NCBI GenBank assembly: GCA_028278625.1
Contig: JANQDY010000039.1
Location: 1-13,660 of the forward strand
Direction of reading: 5' to 3'
DNA length: 13,660 nt
From: Thermodesulfobacteriota bacterium
GTDB taxonomy: Bacteria > Desulfobacterota > DSM-4660 > Desulfatiglandales > Desulfatiglandaceae
The translations under genes and the position numbers were made by a program. The first letter of the stretch is position 1. The number at the start of each line of letters is the position of its first letter. This document shows positions 1 to 6,750 of the stretch, one piece after another. The notes beneath the pieces were generated by a model. That model did not search any database. It was not told the DNA's origin and was given only the letters and a program-made list of their open reading frames with translations.

Positions 1-294
1 ACACATGCCCGAATCCGCCCGGGCGATTTCCTCGCAGCAGACCACAAAACTGACACAGGAAGACACACCCAGTCCCCCCACCTCTTCGGGCCAGACGCCC
101 CGCTGATAGCCGATGTCCACCAGAAGTTTCTTCATGATCGGTTTGACGATCGCATGTTCTTCCCAGTCATCATCGATTTTGTGTCTGTTGGGCCATACCT
201 CTTCGTCAGCCCACTTTCTGATGGCCTTGGCCACCTGAATGTCCTCATCGGTTATCCACTCAACAGGGCGTGGAATGTCTTCATATGTTGGCAT
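1..294 (-). CDS. Acyl-CoA dehydrogenase, N-terminal part (runs off the left edge)
   Basis: The first 98 codons of an acyl-CoA dehydrogenase-like flavoprotein, read right to left and cut by the window edge. It starts MPTYEDIPRPVEWITDED and has the family's N-terminal helical-domain pattern: an early helix with a W-A-D-E-E-V-W-P block (residues 28-35), then WPEEVGGLG (68-76), equivalent to the usual PEEYGGLG, and EEIARADSG (88-96). Family enzymes oxidise an acyl-CoA to the 2-enoyl-CoA with FAD and pass electrons to electron-transfer flavoprotein. The substrate cannot be told from this fragment. The ATG has a strong AGGAGG about 7 nt upstream. The gene lies 58 nt behind the symporter stop with no terminator between, so it is probably the third gene of that operon. 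The family call is firm; specificity is unknown. Confidence 0.85.
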   Translation of the reverse strand, partial: MPTYEDIPRPVEWITDEDIQVAKAIRKWADEEVWPNRHKIDDDWEEHAIVKPIMKKLLVDIGYQRGVWPEEVGGLGVSSCVSFVVCCEEIARADSGMC

Positions 295-352
295 TTCGAA
301 TACCTCCTTTTTTTCTTGTTTGTTGCCGAAAATCTTAATGAAATGACATCTG

Positions 353-1858
353 TCAATTGTTTGCGGTACTCATTCTCAAGCGTTGGCGGGCCTTGCCCCG
401 GGCCTTCGCTTTCTCTATGTCCTGCCATAGCTGTTCTACGTGAGCGGTTGGGGGTTTCATAAAGCCGCTCAACCATACAATCAATACCGCCACAGCCGCG
501 CCGTACATCCCGGGGGTCCATCCCCAGTTGTTGATAAAGGGTGGATTGACCAAGGTCAGGACCATGGATACCCCGGTCCCAGCGATCATTCCGGTAAGCG
601 CCCCTTCTTTGTTGGCCCGTTTCCAGAAAAGGCCAAACATCAGAGGCGGATAAATCATAATGATCCCCTGGTAGGTTAAGAGGGCAATGAAAATCAACAG
701 CCCCAGATCGGCATAGGCAAAACAAAGGGCGAGGGCGCAGATGACGACAACAGACCAACGAGCGGCCTTGACGGCTGATGCGTCGGAAATATCACGTTTG
801 ATCACCGCTACCACGTCTTTCGAAATGGTCGAACTCATTGCCTGCACGATTCCCGCCACGGTGGCAACGCTGGCGGCCATGATCATGGTCGACATGAGCG
901 CCAGGGGCCATATCCCCGCTTTGGCTGAAATCCATAAAAATGCCTCCTGAGGGTTCTTTCTGGGCAGCTCATAAAGATGAAGGAAACTGCCACAATAGAC
1001 AAAGATCGCCCAGAAAATCATGCCCAAAATGGGGGCGAACAAAGCGGATTGCTTGATACTGCGAATGCTGTCCGCCGCAAAGAGTTTATTGTAAATCCAT
1101 GGCCACATGAATGCGCCCAATGAGCTGGTGATAACGATTGATGACCAATAAGGCGTTTTGGGACTCCAGCCGGGTCCCGGGTAGGTGAGCATTTCGGGAT
1201 ATTGCTGCAATATCTGATCAAATCCGGAACCGAACCCTCCGAAAAATTTATAGACAATGTAGAGCATCAAACCGTTACCGACAACGAACATCAGGATCCC
1301 TTGGAATATGTTTGCGGTAATAACCGTTTTCATCCCTCCCAAGGAGACGTAAATCAGCACCACAACAACGCCCAAAAACATCCCAAGGAAAGGCGGCAAA
1401 ACCCCGCCGCTGGCATAGCTGAAAATATACCCCTGGGTAACCCATTCCATTAAGAGCCAGGGTGCTGTCCACAAAACGCCCAAAGCCCCCACGATCAGCT
1501 GCACGGAAGGACTCTGATAGCGCATGCCCAGCAAATCGCCCTGTGTCTCCAACCCATATTTCTTGCCCCAAAGGAACGTTCGGGTTGCTACCACATACAT
1601 GGTAAACACCGTGAAAAAGGCGTACGGCACCACGTAAAAGGCGATCATACCGAACCCGACGGCAAAACCGGCCCAGGCGGTGAACATGGCCCCAACGTAC
1701 CAGGTGGAAAAAATGGCCAGCGTAATACCGATGGTTCCGATGGCACGGCTGGCGGTTGCGTATTCTGCAAATGTTTGAACACCAAGATTTTTCTTATTGA
1801 TCAAAATCAACAAAGCGAAAAACACGATGATCATTCCGATGGGTATAACGATTTGCAT
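353..1858 (-). CDS. Sodium:solute symporter (SSS family)
   Basis: A 501-residue, very hydrophobic inner-membrane protein with about 13 likely transmembrane helices, the size and topology usual for the SSS family (PutP/PanF type). Supporting landmarks are the GGMKTVITANIFQGILM segment at 174-190, which matches the family block GG-x-K/A-V-x-x-T-D-x-x-Q, the S-S-T-I-S-K-D stretch before a basic cytoplasmic loop, and a charged C-terminal tail (about 475-501). Family members import an organic solute such as an amino acid, a carboxylate or pantothenate, driven by Na+. The substrate cannot be read from sequence. One oddity is N183, which sits where many members have the Asp of the T-D-x-x-Q block. 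The start has GGGAG about 10 nt upstream. It lies 53 nt after a DUF3311-like gene, a recurring pairing for this transporter family. Confidence 0.9.
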   Translation of the reverse strand: MQIVIPIGMIIVFFALLILINKKNLGVQTFAEYATASRAIGTIGITLAIFSTWYVGAMFTAWAGFAVGFGMIAFYVVPYAFFTVFTMYVVATRTFLWGKKYGLETQGDLLGMRYQSPSVQLIVGALGVLWTAPWLLMEWVTQGYIFSYASGGVLPPFLGMFLGVVVVLIYVSLGGMKTVITANIFQGILMFVVGNGLMLYIVYKFFGGFGSGFDQILQQYPEMLTYPGPGWSPKTPYWSSIVITSSLGAFMWPWIYNKLFAADSIRSIKQSALFAPILGMIFWAIFVYCGSFLHLYELPRKNPQEAFLWISAKAGIWPLALMSTMIMAASVATVAGIVQAMSSTISKDVVAVIKRDISDASAVKAARWSVVVICALALCFAYADLGLLIFIALLTYQGIIMIYPPLMFGLFWKRANKEGALTGMIAGTGVSMVLTLVNPPFINNWGWTPGMYGAAVAVLIVWLSGFMKPPTAHVEQLWQDIEKAKARGKARQRLRMSTANN

Positions 1859-1911
1859 AACTTCTACTCTCCCAAAAAATGTTGTTTTCCTGCAATTTCC
1901 TTATTTGGCGA

Positions 1912-2163
1912 CTAATCTGCCTCGATATCCAAATCCATGCCCTTGTTGGCACTTTCGATCAGGTAGAAAACCCCGATCCCGGCGATACCCAGGGTAGACA
2001 GCAAAAGTTGCCAGAAGGAGGCAAATGGCATGCCGAGAACCCAGGGTTTTACGGTGTTGGACCAGTCGAAGATCCCGGGAAAAGAAGCCAGCGCCAGTAT
2101 GACACAACCATAGATCAGGAAAACCACCCAGCATCCCAAATTCGAGTTTTCTTTCGGTTTCAT
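1912..2163 (-). CDS. Small two-helix membrane protein, DUF3311-like symporter partner
   Basis: An 83-residue protein with two predicted transmembrane helices (about 10-30 and 47-69). Between them is the stretch VKPWVLGMPFASFWQLLL, which resembles the DUF3311 hallmark in which a Pro-x-V-L-G-x-P-F element precedes an aromatic F-W-Q helix. DUF3311 genes are commonly found directly upstream of sodium:solute symporters, and that is the arrangement here. The protein is presumably an accessory or small subunit of the transporter, but no biochemical role is established that I can cite. The ATG is preceded by an ideal AAGGAGGT at about 6-nt spacing. It is the promoter-proximal gene of the minus-strand unit, with a leader of about 185 nt. 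A longer ORF in another frame over the same DNA is not convincing. Confidence 0.8.
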   Translation of the reverse strand: MKPKENSNLGCWVVFLIYGCVILALASFPGIFDWSNTVKPWVLGMPFASFWQLLLSTLGIAGIGVFYLIESANKGMDLDIEAD

Positions 2164-2197
2164 TCTTTACCTCCTTAATTCTTCATCTTGATATCGT

Positions 2198-2258
2198 TTA
2201 TGGTTTACGACGTGGCATTATGGTTTGAGAATTGCCCCTAAAAATCCCTAAAAACCAT
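2198..2258 (-). repeat. Short direct and inverted repeats in the symporter-operon leader
   Basis: TTATGGTTT occurs twice, at 2198-2206 and 2218-2226, 20 bp apart. The second copy forms a 7-bp inverted repeat, ATGGTTT (2220-2226) with AAACCAT (2252-2258). A tandem 10-mer, CCCTAAAAAT then CCCTAAAAAC, lies at 2236-2255 in the loop. All of this falls inside the predicted untranslated leader, so it could act as RNA structure or as an operator. No function can be assigned. Confidence 0.4.
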
Positions 2259-2355
2259 CATTACGCCTCATTACCGTTGGGATATCACATTACCTCTCCA
2301 TGCCAGGTTTTAACTCCCGTGAAGATCATCCAAAAACCGGATAAGGTTGATCGGG

Positions 2356-2384
2356 AGGATAGAGCATGCTGATCATAATGTCAA
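2356..2384 (-). promoter_or_regulatory. Promoter of the symporter operon
   Basis: On the minus strand there is a perfect -35 TTGACA (2384-2379), a 17-nt spacer beginning TTATGATCA, and the -10 TATCCT (2361-2356, 4 of 6 matches). Predicted transcription starts near 2349, giving a leader of about 185 nt to the ATG at 2163. The -35 is ideal and the -10 weak, consistent with activation. The flank closely resembles the promoter of the aldehyde oxidoreductase gene. Confidence 0.65.
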
Positions 2385-2420
2385 TCTTTTTTTAAAAATT
2401 TTTCATTTTTCTCAAACTTG

Positions 2421-2458
2421 CCTGATAATTCTGATGAATATCTCAATTTATTATCAGG
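2421..2458. promoter_or_regulatory. Candidate operator: 9-bp inverted repeat enclosing CATCAGAA
   Basis: CCTGATAAT (2421-2429) and ATTATCAGG (2450-2458) are perfect inverted arms 20 bp apart. TTCTGATG at 2429-2436 reads CATCAGAA on the minus strand. It lies 44 nt upstream of the symporter -35, the same offset as similar boxes at the gcv and aldehyde oxidoreductase promoters. It is read as a possible activator site; the factor is unknown. Confidence 0.5.
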
Positions 2459-2543
2459 GCTCTTCCTTCACCCTTAGATAGGGAGGTCGGGTGTATCACC
2501 CAAAAAGGGGCTTTCATTCATCGCAGAACCGATTACCCGAATT

Positions 2544-2553
2544 TGTGCGCACA
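2544..2553. repeat. 10-bp perfect palindrome upstream of the regulator promoter
   Basis: TGTGCGCACA is perfectly self-complementary. Written as TTGTG-CGCA-CACAA it spans 2543-2556. It ends about 30 bp before the -35 of the Lrp-type gene, a plausible position for a regulator site. Short palindromes arise by chance, so the call is tentative. Confidence 0.3.
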
Positions 2554-2573
2554 CAACATAAAGGGACCCTGCT

Positions 2574-2588
2574 TAGCTAAAATTGCTA
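2574..2588. promoter_or_regulatory. Lrp-consensus-like box overlapping the regulator's own -35
   Basis: TAGCTAAAATTGCTA matches 12 of 15 positions of the E. coli Lrp consensus YAGHAWATTWTDCTR, with TAGC and GCTA as inverted ends. Its last six bases are the -35 hexamer of the downstream promoter. This position suggests that the encoded Lrp/AsnC protein represses its own gene, as many family members do. The family match is seen in sequence; the autoregulation is inferred. Confidence 0.5.
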
Positions 2589-2612
2589 AACCCATGATGA
2601 ATAGCATATAAT
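2583..2612 (+). promoter_or_regulatory. Promoter of the Lrp/AsnC-type regulator gene
   Basis: The -35 is TTGCTA (2583-2588, 4 of 6), followed by an 18-nt spacer and a perfect -10 TATAAT (2607-2612). Transcription would start near 2619, leaving a leader of about 118 nt to the GTG start at 2737. The -35 overlaps the Lrp-like box. Confidence 0.55.
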
Positions 2613-2736
2613 CAATTTTCAATTTCCTGTTGATGAAATGCTCTCTTTTCGCATTTATTCTTTACAAAAAGCTCAAAAACTGGTAGAAAGGTTCCATCTT
2701 GAGAATGGCTTAATGATAAATGAGTGAGGCGTTGCT

Positions 2737-3180
2737 GTGAAAATAGATGAAACAAACATTGAAATAGTCAAACACTTGAGGGAGGGACGAAAATCTTTCA
2801 AACGCATCGCCGATGAGCTTTCCATCGCTGAAAACACGGTAAGATCACGCGTGAACGATATGACTGATTCCGGATTTCTGGATATCTGCGGCCTGGTAGA
2901 TTCCTCCCATATTCCCGCACACACTTTGATATTCGTCGGCGTGAAGTTGGCCACCATGGATCTCATAAACAAGGGGCAGGAATTCAGTCAATTGCGCGGT
3001 GTGGTTTCGGTCTCCGTCATAACCGGTCGCTTTGATTTGCTCCTGCTGGTTCTGCTCAATAAGGACTTCGACATATTGAAATTCTACACGGACGAAGTAA
3101 GCCAAATAAAAGACGTTCAATCCGTGGAAACCTTTGTGACCTACAAAAACTACAATTTAAGGGTTCCCTACATCCTGTAA
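2737..3180 (+). CDS. Lrp/AsnC-family transcriptional regulator
   Basis: A 147-residue protein of the usual Lrp/AsnC length (about 140-165). The N-terminal winged helix-turn-helix covers roughly residues 3-50: D-E-T-N-I-E-I-V-K-H-L, then S-F-K-R-I-A-D-E-L-S-I-A-E-N-T-V-R-S-R with the recognition helix. The C-terminal ligand-binding (RAM) domain spans about 65-140 and contains the typical G-R-F-D-L-L-L turn (97-103) and a D-V-Q-S-V-E-T-F-V block. Such proteins form dimers and octamers, often sense an amino acid, and bind or wrap promoter DNA. The GTG start is supported by GAGG at 2726-2729, 7 nt upstream; no in-frame ATG would keep the helix-turn-helix intact. Its place between the symporter unit and the gcv operon makes it the best local candidate to control them. 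The ligand is not known. Confidence 0.9.
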   Translation: MKIDETNIEIVKHLREGRKSFKRIADELSIAENTVRSRVNDMTDSGFLDICGLVDSSHIPAHTLIFVGVKLATMDLINKGQEFSQLRGVVSVSVITGRFDLLLLVLLNKDFDILKFYTDEVSQIKDVQSVETFVTYKNYNLRVPYIL

Positions 3181-3248
3181 CGGCAAATTCTTTTCCCGCC
3201 TCTACGCTAGGGGACCCGACTGATGGCAATTTGATAGAAGAAAAGCAG

Positions 3249-3758
3249 ATGGCACTTCGCATTATTCCCCAGAAGGCATTTTTTGGACGTCTCAGAAGAT
3301 TTGGGCGTTTTGGGTTTTGTTTAAACCTGATGGCTTTTTACCTTTTCACTTTGACCGGATGTGAATTTGACGGCAGACACGAAGAACTCAGGAAGGCGGT
3401 TGCGGCCAAAAAAGGGGGGGATGTAAGAAAAGCCATCTCAATGTACACAAAACTGATTGATGAGGGCGCATTTACCGAAGACGCCCACAACCGCTCCATA
3501 CTCTTTTATAATCGAGGCATTGCTTTCAGCGATTTGAAGGAAAACCAAAAAGCCATAGACGATTTTGGTCATGCCATAGAACTAAGGCCGCAATTTGTTA
3601 CCTGTTATCACAACCGTTCCATTGTCTTTGAAAGGATGGGTAACATCGACAGGGCCATGTCAGACGTTCGGAAAATGCTGAAACTGGAACCAAACGACGC
3701 CGATGCCAAGAAACGTCTCGAATACTTGCAGGCGAAATCCGAAAAAAGCGCCCTTTAA
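3249..3758 (+). CDS. TPR-repeat lipoprotein
   Basis: A 169-residue exported protein if started at the ATG at 3249. It has a basic N-region (R-L-R-R-F-G-R), a hydrophobic core and a lipobox L-T-G-C with Cys38 as the likely lipidated residue. A TTG 18 bp upstream is also open, but the ATG has an AGAAG-type ribosome site and gives a normal signal peptide. The mature part has about three tetratricopeptide-like helical pairs: one near residues 44-70, a clear one near 84-117 (Y-N-R-G-I-A-F...A-I-D-D-F...A-I-E-L-R-P) and another near 118-150 (Y-H-N-R-S-I-V-F-E-R-M-G...L-K-L-E-P-N). TPRs bind proteins, so it is probably an assembly or scaffold factor held on the inner or outer membrane. It follows the regulator gene by 68 bp and may be cotranscribed. 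The specific function is unknown. Confidence 0.75.
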   Translation: MALRIIPQKAFFGRLRRFGRFGFCLNLMAFYLFTLTGCEFDGRHEELRKAVAAKKGGDVRKAISMYTKLIDEGAFTEDAHNRSILFYNRGIAFSDLKENQKAIDDFGHAIELRPQFVTCYHNRSIVFERMGNIDRAMSDVRKMLKLEPNDADAKKRLEYLQAKSEKSAL

Positions 3759-3766
3759 ACAGTGCT

Positions 3767-3783
3767 TTCGGATGTCATCCGAA
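3767..3783. terminator. Small hairpin between convergent genes
   Basis: TTCGGAT (3767-3773) and ATCCGAA (3777-3783) form a perfect 7-bp stem with a 3-nt loop in the 38-bp gap between the convergent TPR and lpd genes. A run of seven T lies 16 nt further on for the plus strand, which is too far for a canonical terminator. The minus strand has no good U-tract. It may be a weak bidirectional terminator. Confidence 0.35.
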
Positions 3784-3796
3784 TAACACCGGCCCG

Positions 3797-5224
3797 TCAT
3801 TTTTTTGTCTGAGAATGAAGGCCATGGCCGTTTGCCACATGGGCTGTTTCCAATATGGCTTCGGAAAGACTGGGGTGGACGTGAATTGTGGAAGCCAGGT
3901 CATGTGTGGTCGCTCCAAATTGCATTGCCAAAGCGGCTTCCCCGATAAGGTCCGTGGCATGTGGGCCAATAATGTGAACCCCAAGTATTTTTCCCGTGCC
4001 CACCTCTAAAACGATTTTTACCTGGCCGGCTATTTCGCCCATGGCCTGTGCTTTTCCCAGCTCCCGGAACAACGTGGTGTGGGCACAACAGTCTATCCCT
4101 TTCTCTCTGGCTCCTGTTTCGGTCAGCCCCACATTTGCCACCTCGGGACAAGTGAAGATTCCCGCGGGCACCACATCATAATTCATCTCCCGTTTTCCCC
4201 CCAGGCAATTCTCAACCGCCACCAGCGCCTCATTGGACGCCACATGGGCCAGCATAATCTTTTCAGGACCCAATACATCCCCAATGGCAAACACATTGGG
4301 GATATTGGTCTCCATCTTCCTGTTGGCCACGACCCAGCCTTTGGGGTGGAGTTCAAGACCCATCTTTTTGAGACCCAAACCTTTGGTATTCAATTCCCGT
4401 CCAACGGAAACCAATACCAGATCAGAGGTGATGTGGATGCCGCTCCCTGAAACAGGGGAGGGTCCCAGAGTCAATTTGATCTTTTCCCCATGAATCACCT
4501 CGGTTTTTTTAACGGTCTTGTTCAAATGGAGTTTTATTTTCTTCTTTTTCATTTCCCGCTGAAGTGTTTTGCTCACATCTTCATCCACGGAAGGAAGCCC
4601 TATCATCCGATCTAAAGCCTCAACAATGGTTACCTTGGCCCCCAGCCCATTAAAGATAAAAGCAAACTCCGCCCCGATGACCCCCCCTCCAATGATGACA
4701 ATTTCATTTGGAATGGCATCCAGCATCAGGGCTTCATTGGAAGAAATAATCTTTTTTCCGTCAAGGGGAAAGCTCTCTAAACTGAGCGGTTTTGAACCGG
4801 TCGCAATAATCAGTTTGTCTCCCCTGATTTCCCGGGCGTTGCCGTCCTTTCCTTCCACCATCACCCGATCGGGTCCCAGAATTGTGCCGGTACCTTCCAC
4901 GTATTGGATATGGTAGCGCTTGAAAACCTTCAGGATCCCTTTTATGAGTGTCTCCACAATTCTGTTTTTCCGTGCCATGATGGCCTTGACATCGGGCGTT
5001 ATCTCTCCGTCTATTTTGACACCGAATTCCCGGGACCGATGAACGGTATTTATCACATCGACGGTTGCTTTCAGGGCCTTGGTCGGAATGCACCCCCAAT
5101 TCAAGCACGTTCCTCCGACATTGTCATTGTCGATGATGGTTACTTCCGCCCCAAGCTGAGCAGCCCTGATGGCGGCAACATAGCCTCCCGGACCCGCTCC
5201 GAGAACAATTACTCTGGTTGACAT
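3797..5224 (-). CDS. lpdA: Dihydrolipoyl dehydrogenase (E3 / L-protein)
   Basis: A 475-residue flavoprotein of the usual length. Residues 9-14 hold the FAD-binding G-A-G-P-G-G, followed by the redox-active disulfide GGTCLNWGCIP with Cys40 and Cys45. Residues 179-184 are the NAD-binding G-G-G-V-I-G, and N-V-F-A-I-G-D-V (about 310-317) is the second FAD contact. The C-terminal H-P-S-L-S-E gives the catalytic His450-Glu455 pair (Ser replaces the more common Thr). The enzyme reoxidises the dihydrolipoyl arm of the H-protein with NAD+. As the last gene of the gcv operon, 38 nt after gcvPB, it is probably the dedicated L-protein, although it could also serve 2-oxoacid dehydrogenases. The ATG has AAAGGAG about 9 nt upstream. 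Catalytic residues are all present. Confidence 0.95.
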   Translation of the reverse strand: MSTRVIVLGAGPGGYVAAIRAAQLGAEVTIIDNDNVGGTCLNWGCIPTKALKATVDVINTVHRSREFGVKIDGEITPDVKAIMARKNRIVETLIKGILKVFKRYHIQYVEGTGTILGPDRVMVEGKDGNAREIRGDKLIIATGSKPLSLESFPLDGKKIISSNEALMLDAIPNEIVIIGGGVIGAEFAFIFNGLGAKVTIVEALDRMIGLPSVDEDVSKTLQREMKKKKIKLHLNKTVKKTEVIHGEKIKLTLGPSPVSGSGIHITSDLVLVSVGRELNTKGLGLKKMGLELHPKGWVVANRKMETNIPNVFAIGDVLGPEKIMLAHVASNEALVAVENCLGGKREMNYDVVPAGIFTCPEVANVGLTETGAREKGIDCCAHTTLFRELGKAQAMGEIAGQVKIVLEVGTGKILGVHIIGPHATDLIGEAALAMQFGATTHDLASTIHVHPSLSEAILETAHVANGHGLHSQTKK

Positions 5225-5262
5225 TGCTTATCTGCTCCTTTGACCCATGTAAACGGTTTCCA

Positions 5263-6750
5263 TCATTTCCGGCTTAATGATAAACGCGTTGAACCACACG
5301 TAAGGCATGGGCGTCTCGCGGCTTCGACTTCGTCCATTCTCCTTACTTTGGATTTGTGAGGCGCTTCCAGCAGAAGGGATGGGTTTTCCTTTGCCTCCCC
5401 AATAATGGACTTCATGGCTTGTATGAAGAGGTCAATGTCCTGTTTGGATTCGGTTTCAGTCGGTTCGATCATGATCGCTCCATCCACTACCAAGGGAAAG
5501 TAAACGGTTGGTGGATGAAAACCGTAATCAATCAGTCGTTTTGCCATGTCAATGGTCATGATCTTATGGGGTTTCTGCAATTTGTGTGAAAAAACGCACT
5601 CGTGCATACAGGGTCTATCATAGGCAAGATGCAGAGACCCTTTCAGTTTTTCCTTAATGTAGTTGGCGTTGAGCACCGCCATTTGGCTGACCTTTTTCAG
5701 GTTTTCGGGTCCCATACTCAAAACATAACTGAGTGCTTTAACCATGGCGCCAAAGTTTCCGTAAAAAGCATGCAGCTTGCCGATGGAAAGGGGAAAGTCC
5801 TCGGAAAAGAGATATGACCCGTTTTCACGAACAATCCTTGGCACCGGTAGGAAACATTCCAACTCTCTTTTGACACAAACCGGTCCCGCACCGGGACCAC
5901 CTCCGCCATGGGGTGTCGAAAACGTCTTGTGAACATTCAGATGCTGCACATCCACTCCCATATCACCCAAACGTGCAATCCCCATTACGGCGTTCATATT
6001 GGCGCCGTCACCGTAAACCAATCCCCCTTTTAAATGTATGATTTCGGAAATTTCCCGAATATGTTCTTCAAAGAGTCCCAGTGTGTTGGGGTTGGTTATC
6101 ATGATACCGGCTGTCTCTTCGTCCATCAGTTTGACAACGGACTCAGGGCTCAGAATCCCATCCGCATTGGATTTGACGGCAACGGGACGAAAGCCGCACA
6201 GGGCGGCGCTGGCAGGATTTGAACCGTGAGCCGTATCCGGTACCAAAATCTTGGTCCGTTGTTCCCCTTTGCTTTTGTGATATGCATGAATCATGAGCAT
6301 GCCGGCCAGTTCCCCCTGAGATCCGGCAGCGGGCTGGAGCGACACGGCATCCATCCCCGTGATTTCCGCCAAAAAGCGCTCAAGTTCAACCATCAGCTCC
6401 AGGGCCCCTTGTGACAGGGTAGGGGGAAGAAGGGGGTGAGCATCTGAAAATCCGGGAAGATTTGCCATTCTTTCATTGATTTTCGGATTGTATTTCATGG
6501 TGCAGGAGCCCAGAGGATACATGCCGCTATCGATGCCGAAGTTCCATTGCGACAATCTTGTATAGTGGCGAACCACCTCCAATTCGCTCAAATCGGGTAT
6601 GTCAAGCGGTTCAGCCATCAGATCCTCGGGCACCGGCGAGGACGCCACTTCACGCCTGGGCATTGAAAATCCGCATCGGCCACTTCGGCCTTTTTCCCAG
6701 AGAAGCGGTTCATTAAAAACAAGACCTTTAGCGCCCGGAAATTCCGTCAT
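5263..6750 (-). CDS. gcvPB: Glycine dehydrogenase (decarboxylating) subunit 2, P-protein beta
   Basis: The pyridoxal-phosphate subunit of the split P-protein, 495 residues, close to the family's usual 480-490. Recognisable blocks are G-M-Y-P-L-G-S-C-T-M-K-Y-N-P-K-I-N (76-92), Q-P-A-A-G-S-Q-G-E (139-147), P-D-T-A-H-G-S-N-P-A-S-A (171-182), Y-G-D-G-A-N-M-N-A, and the cofactor site N-V-H-K-T-F-S-T-P-H-G-G-G-G-P-G with Lys275 as the Schiff-base residue. With PA it decarboxylates glycine and transfers the aminomethyl group to the lipoyl arm of GcvH. Its ATG overlaps the gcvPA stop by four bases (ATGA), indicating translational coupling. The C-terminus is unusual: after the normal V-R-R-M-D-E-V-E-A-A-R block the tail contains Cys482-x-x-Cys485, where relatives usually end with a short basic/aromatic tail. 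Confidence 0.95.
   Translation of the reverse strand: MTEFPGAKGLVFNEPLLWEKGRSGRCGFSMPRREVASSPVPEDLMAEPLDIPDLSELEVVRHYTRLSQWNFGIDSGMYPLGSCTMKYNPKINERMANLPGFSDAHPLLPPTLSQGALELMVELERFLAEITGMDAVSLQPAAGSQGELAGMLMIHAYHKSKGEQRTKILVPDTAHGSNPASAALCGFRPVAVKSNADGILSPESVVKLMDEETAGIMITNPNTLGLFEEHIREISEIIHLKGGLVYGDGANMNAVMGIARLGDMGVDVQHLNVHKTFSTPHGGGGPGAGPVCVKRELECFLPVPRIVRENGSYLFSEDFPLSIGKLHAFYGNFGAMVKALSYVLSMGPENLKKVSQMAVLNANYIKEKLKGSLHLAYDRPCMHECVFSHKLQKPHKIMTIDMAKRLIDYGFHPPTVYFPLVVDGAIMIEPTETESKQDIDLFIQAMKSIIGEAKENPSLLLEAPHKSKVRRMDEVEAARRPCLTCGSTRLSLSRK

Larger units (their letters stand above)
2164..2736. other. 573-bp divergent regulatory region (symporter operon / Lrp-type regulator)
   Basis: No convincing gene is present. 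Going rightwards it holds the symporter-operon leader (2164-2349) with short direct and inverted repeats, the leftward promoter (2356-2384), an AT-rich tract (about 2385-2420), a 9-bp inverted repeat (2421-2458) enclosing the CATCAGAA box, two small hairpins (2472-2484 and 2489-2501), a 10-bp palindrome (2544-2553), and the Lrp-like box with the rightward promoter of the regulator gene (2574-2612). Confidence 0.7.

Noticed and set aside
320..352. Separate promoter for the acyl-CoA dehydrogenase (TTGACA at 352-347, minus strand)
   Set aside because: No acceptable -10 at 16-18 nt and none of the upstream features of the other TTGACA promoters; read-through from the symporter is simpler.
154..462. 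Plus-strand ORF over the symporter/acyl-CoA dehydrogenase junction
   Set aside because: It is antisense to two recognisable genes, has no ribosome site and shows no family pattern.
2270..2310. Sigma-54 promoter for the symporter operon
   Set aside because: TGGCAT is present on the minus strand, but the GC of the -12 element is missing at the right distance.
2517..2536. Fourth CATCA-type box upstream of the regulator gene
   Set aside because: CATCGCAGAA is interrupted and lies 56 nt from a different -35, so it does not fit the shared spacing.
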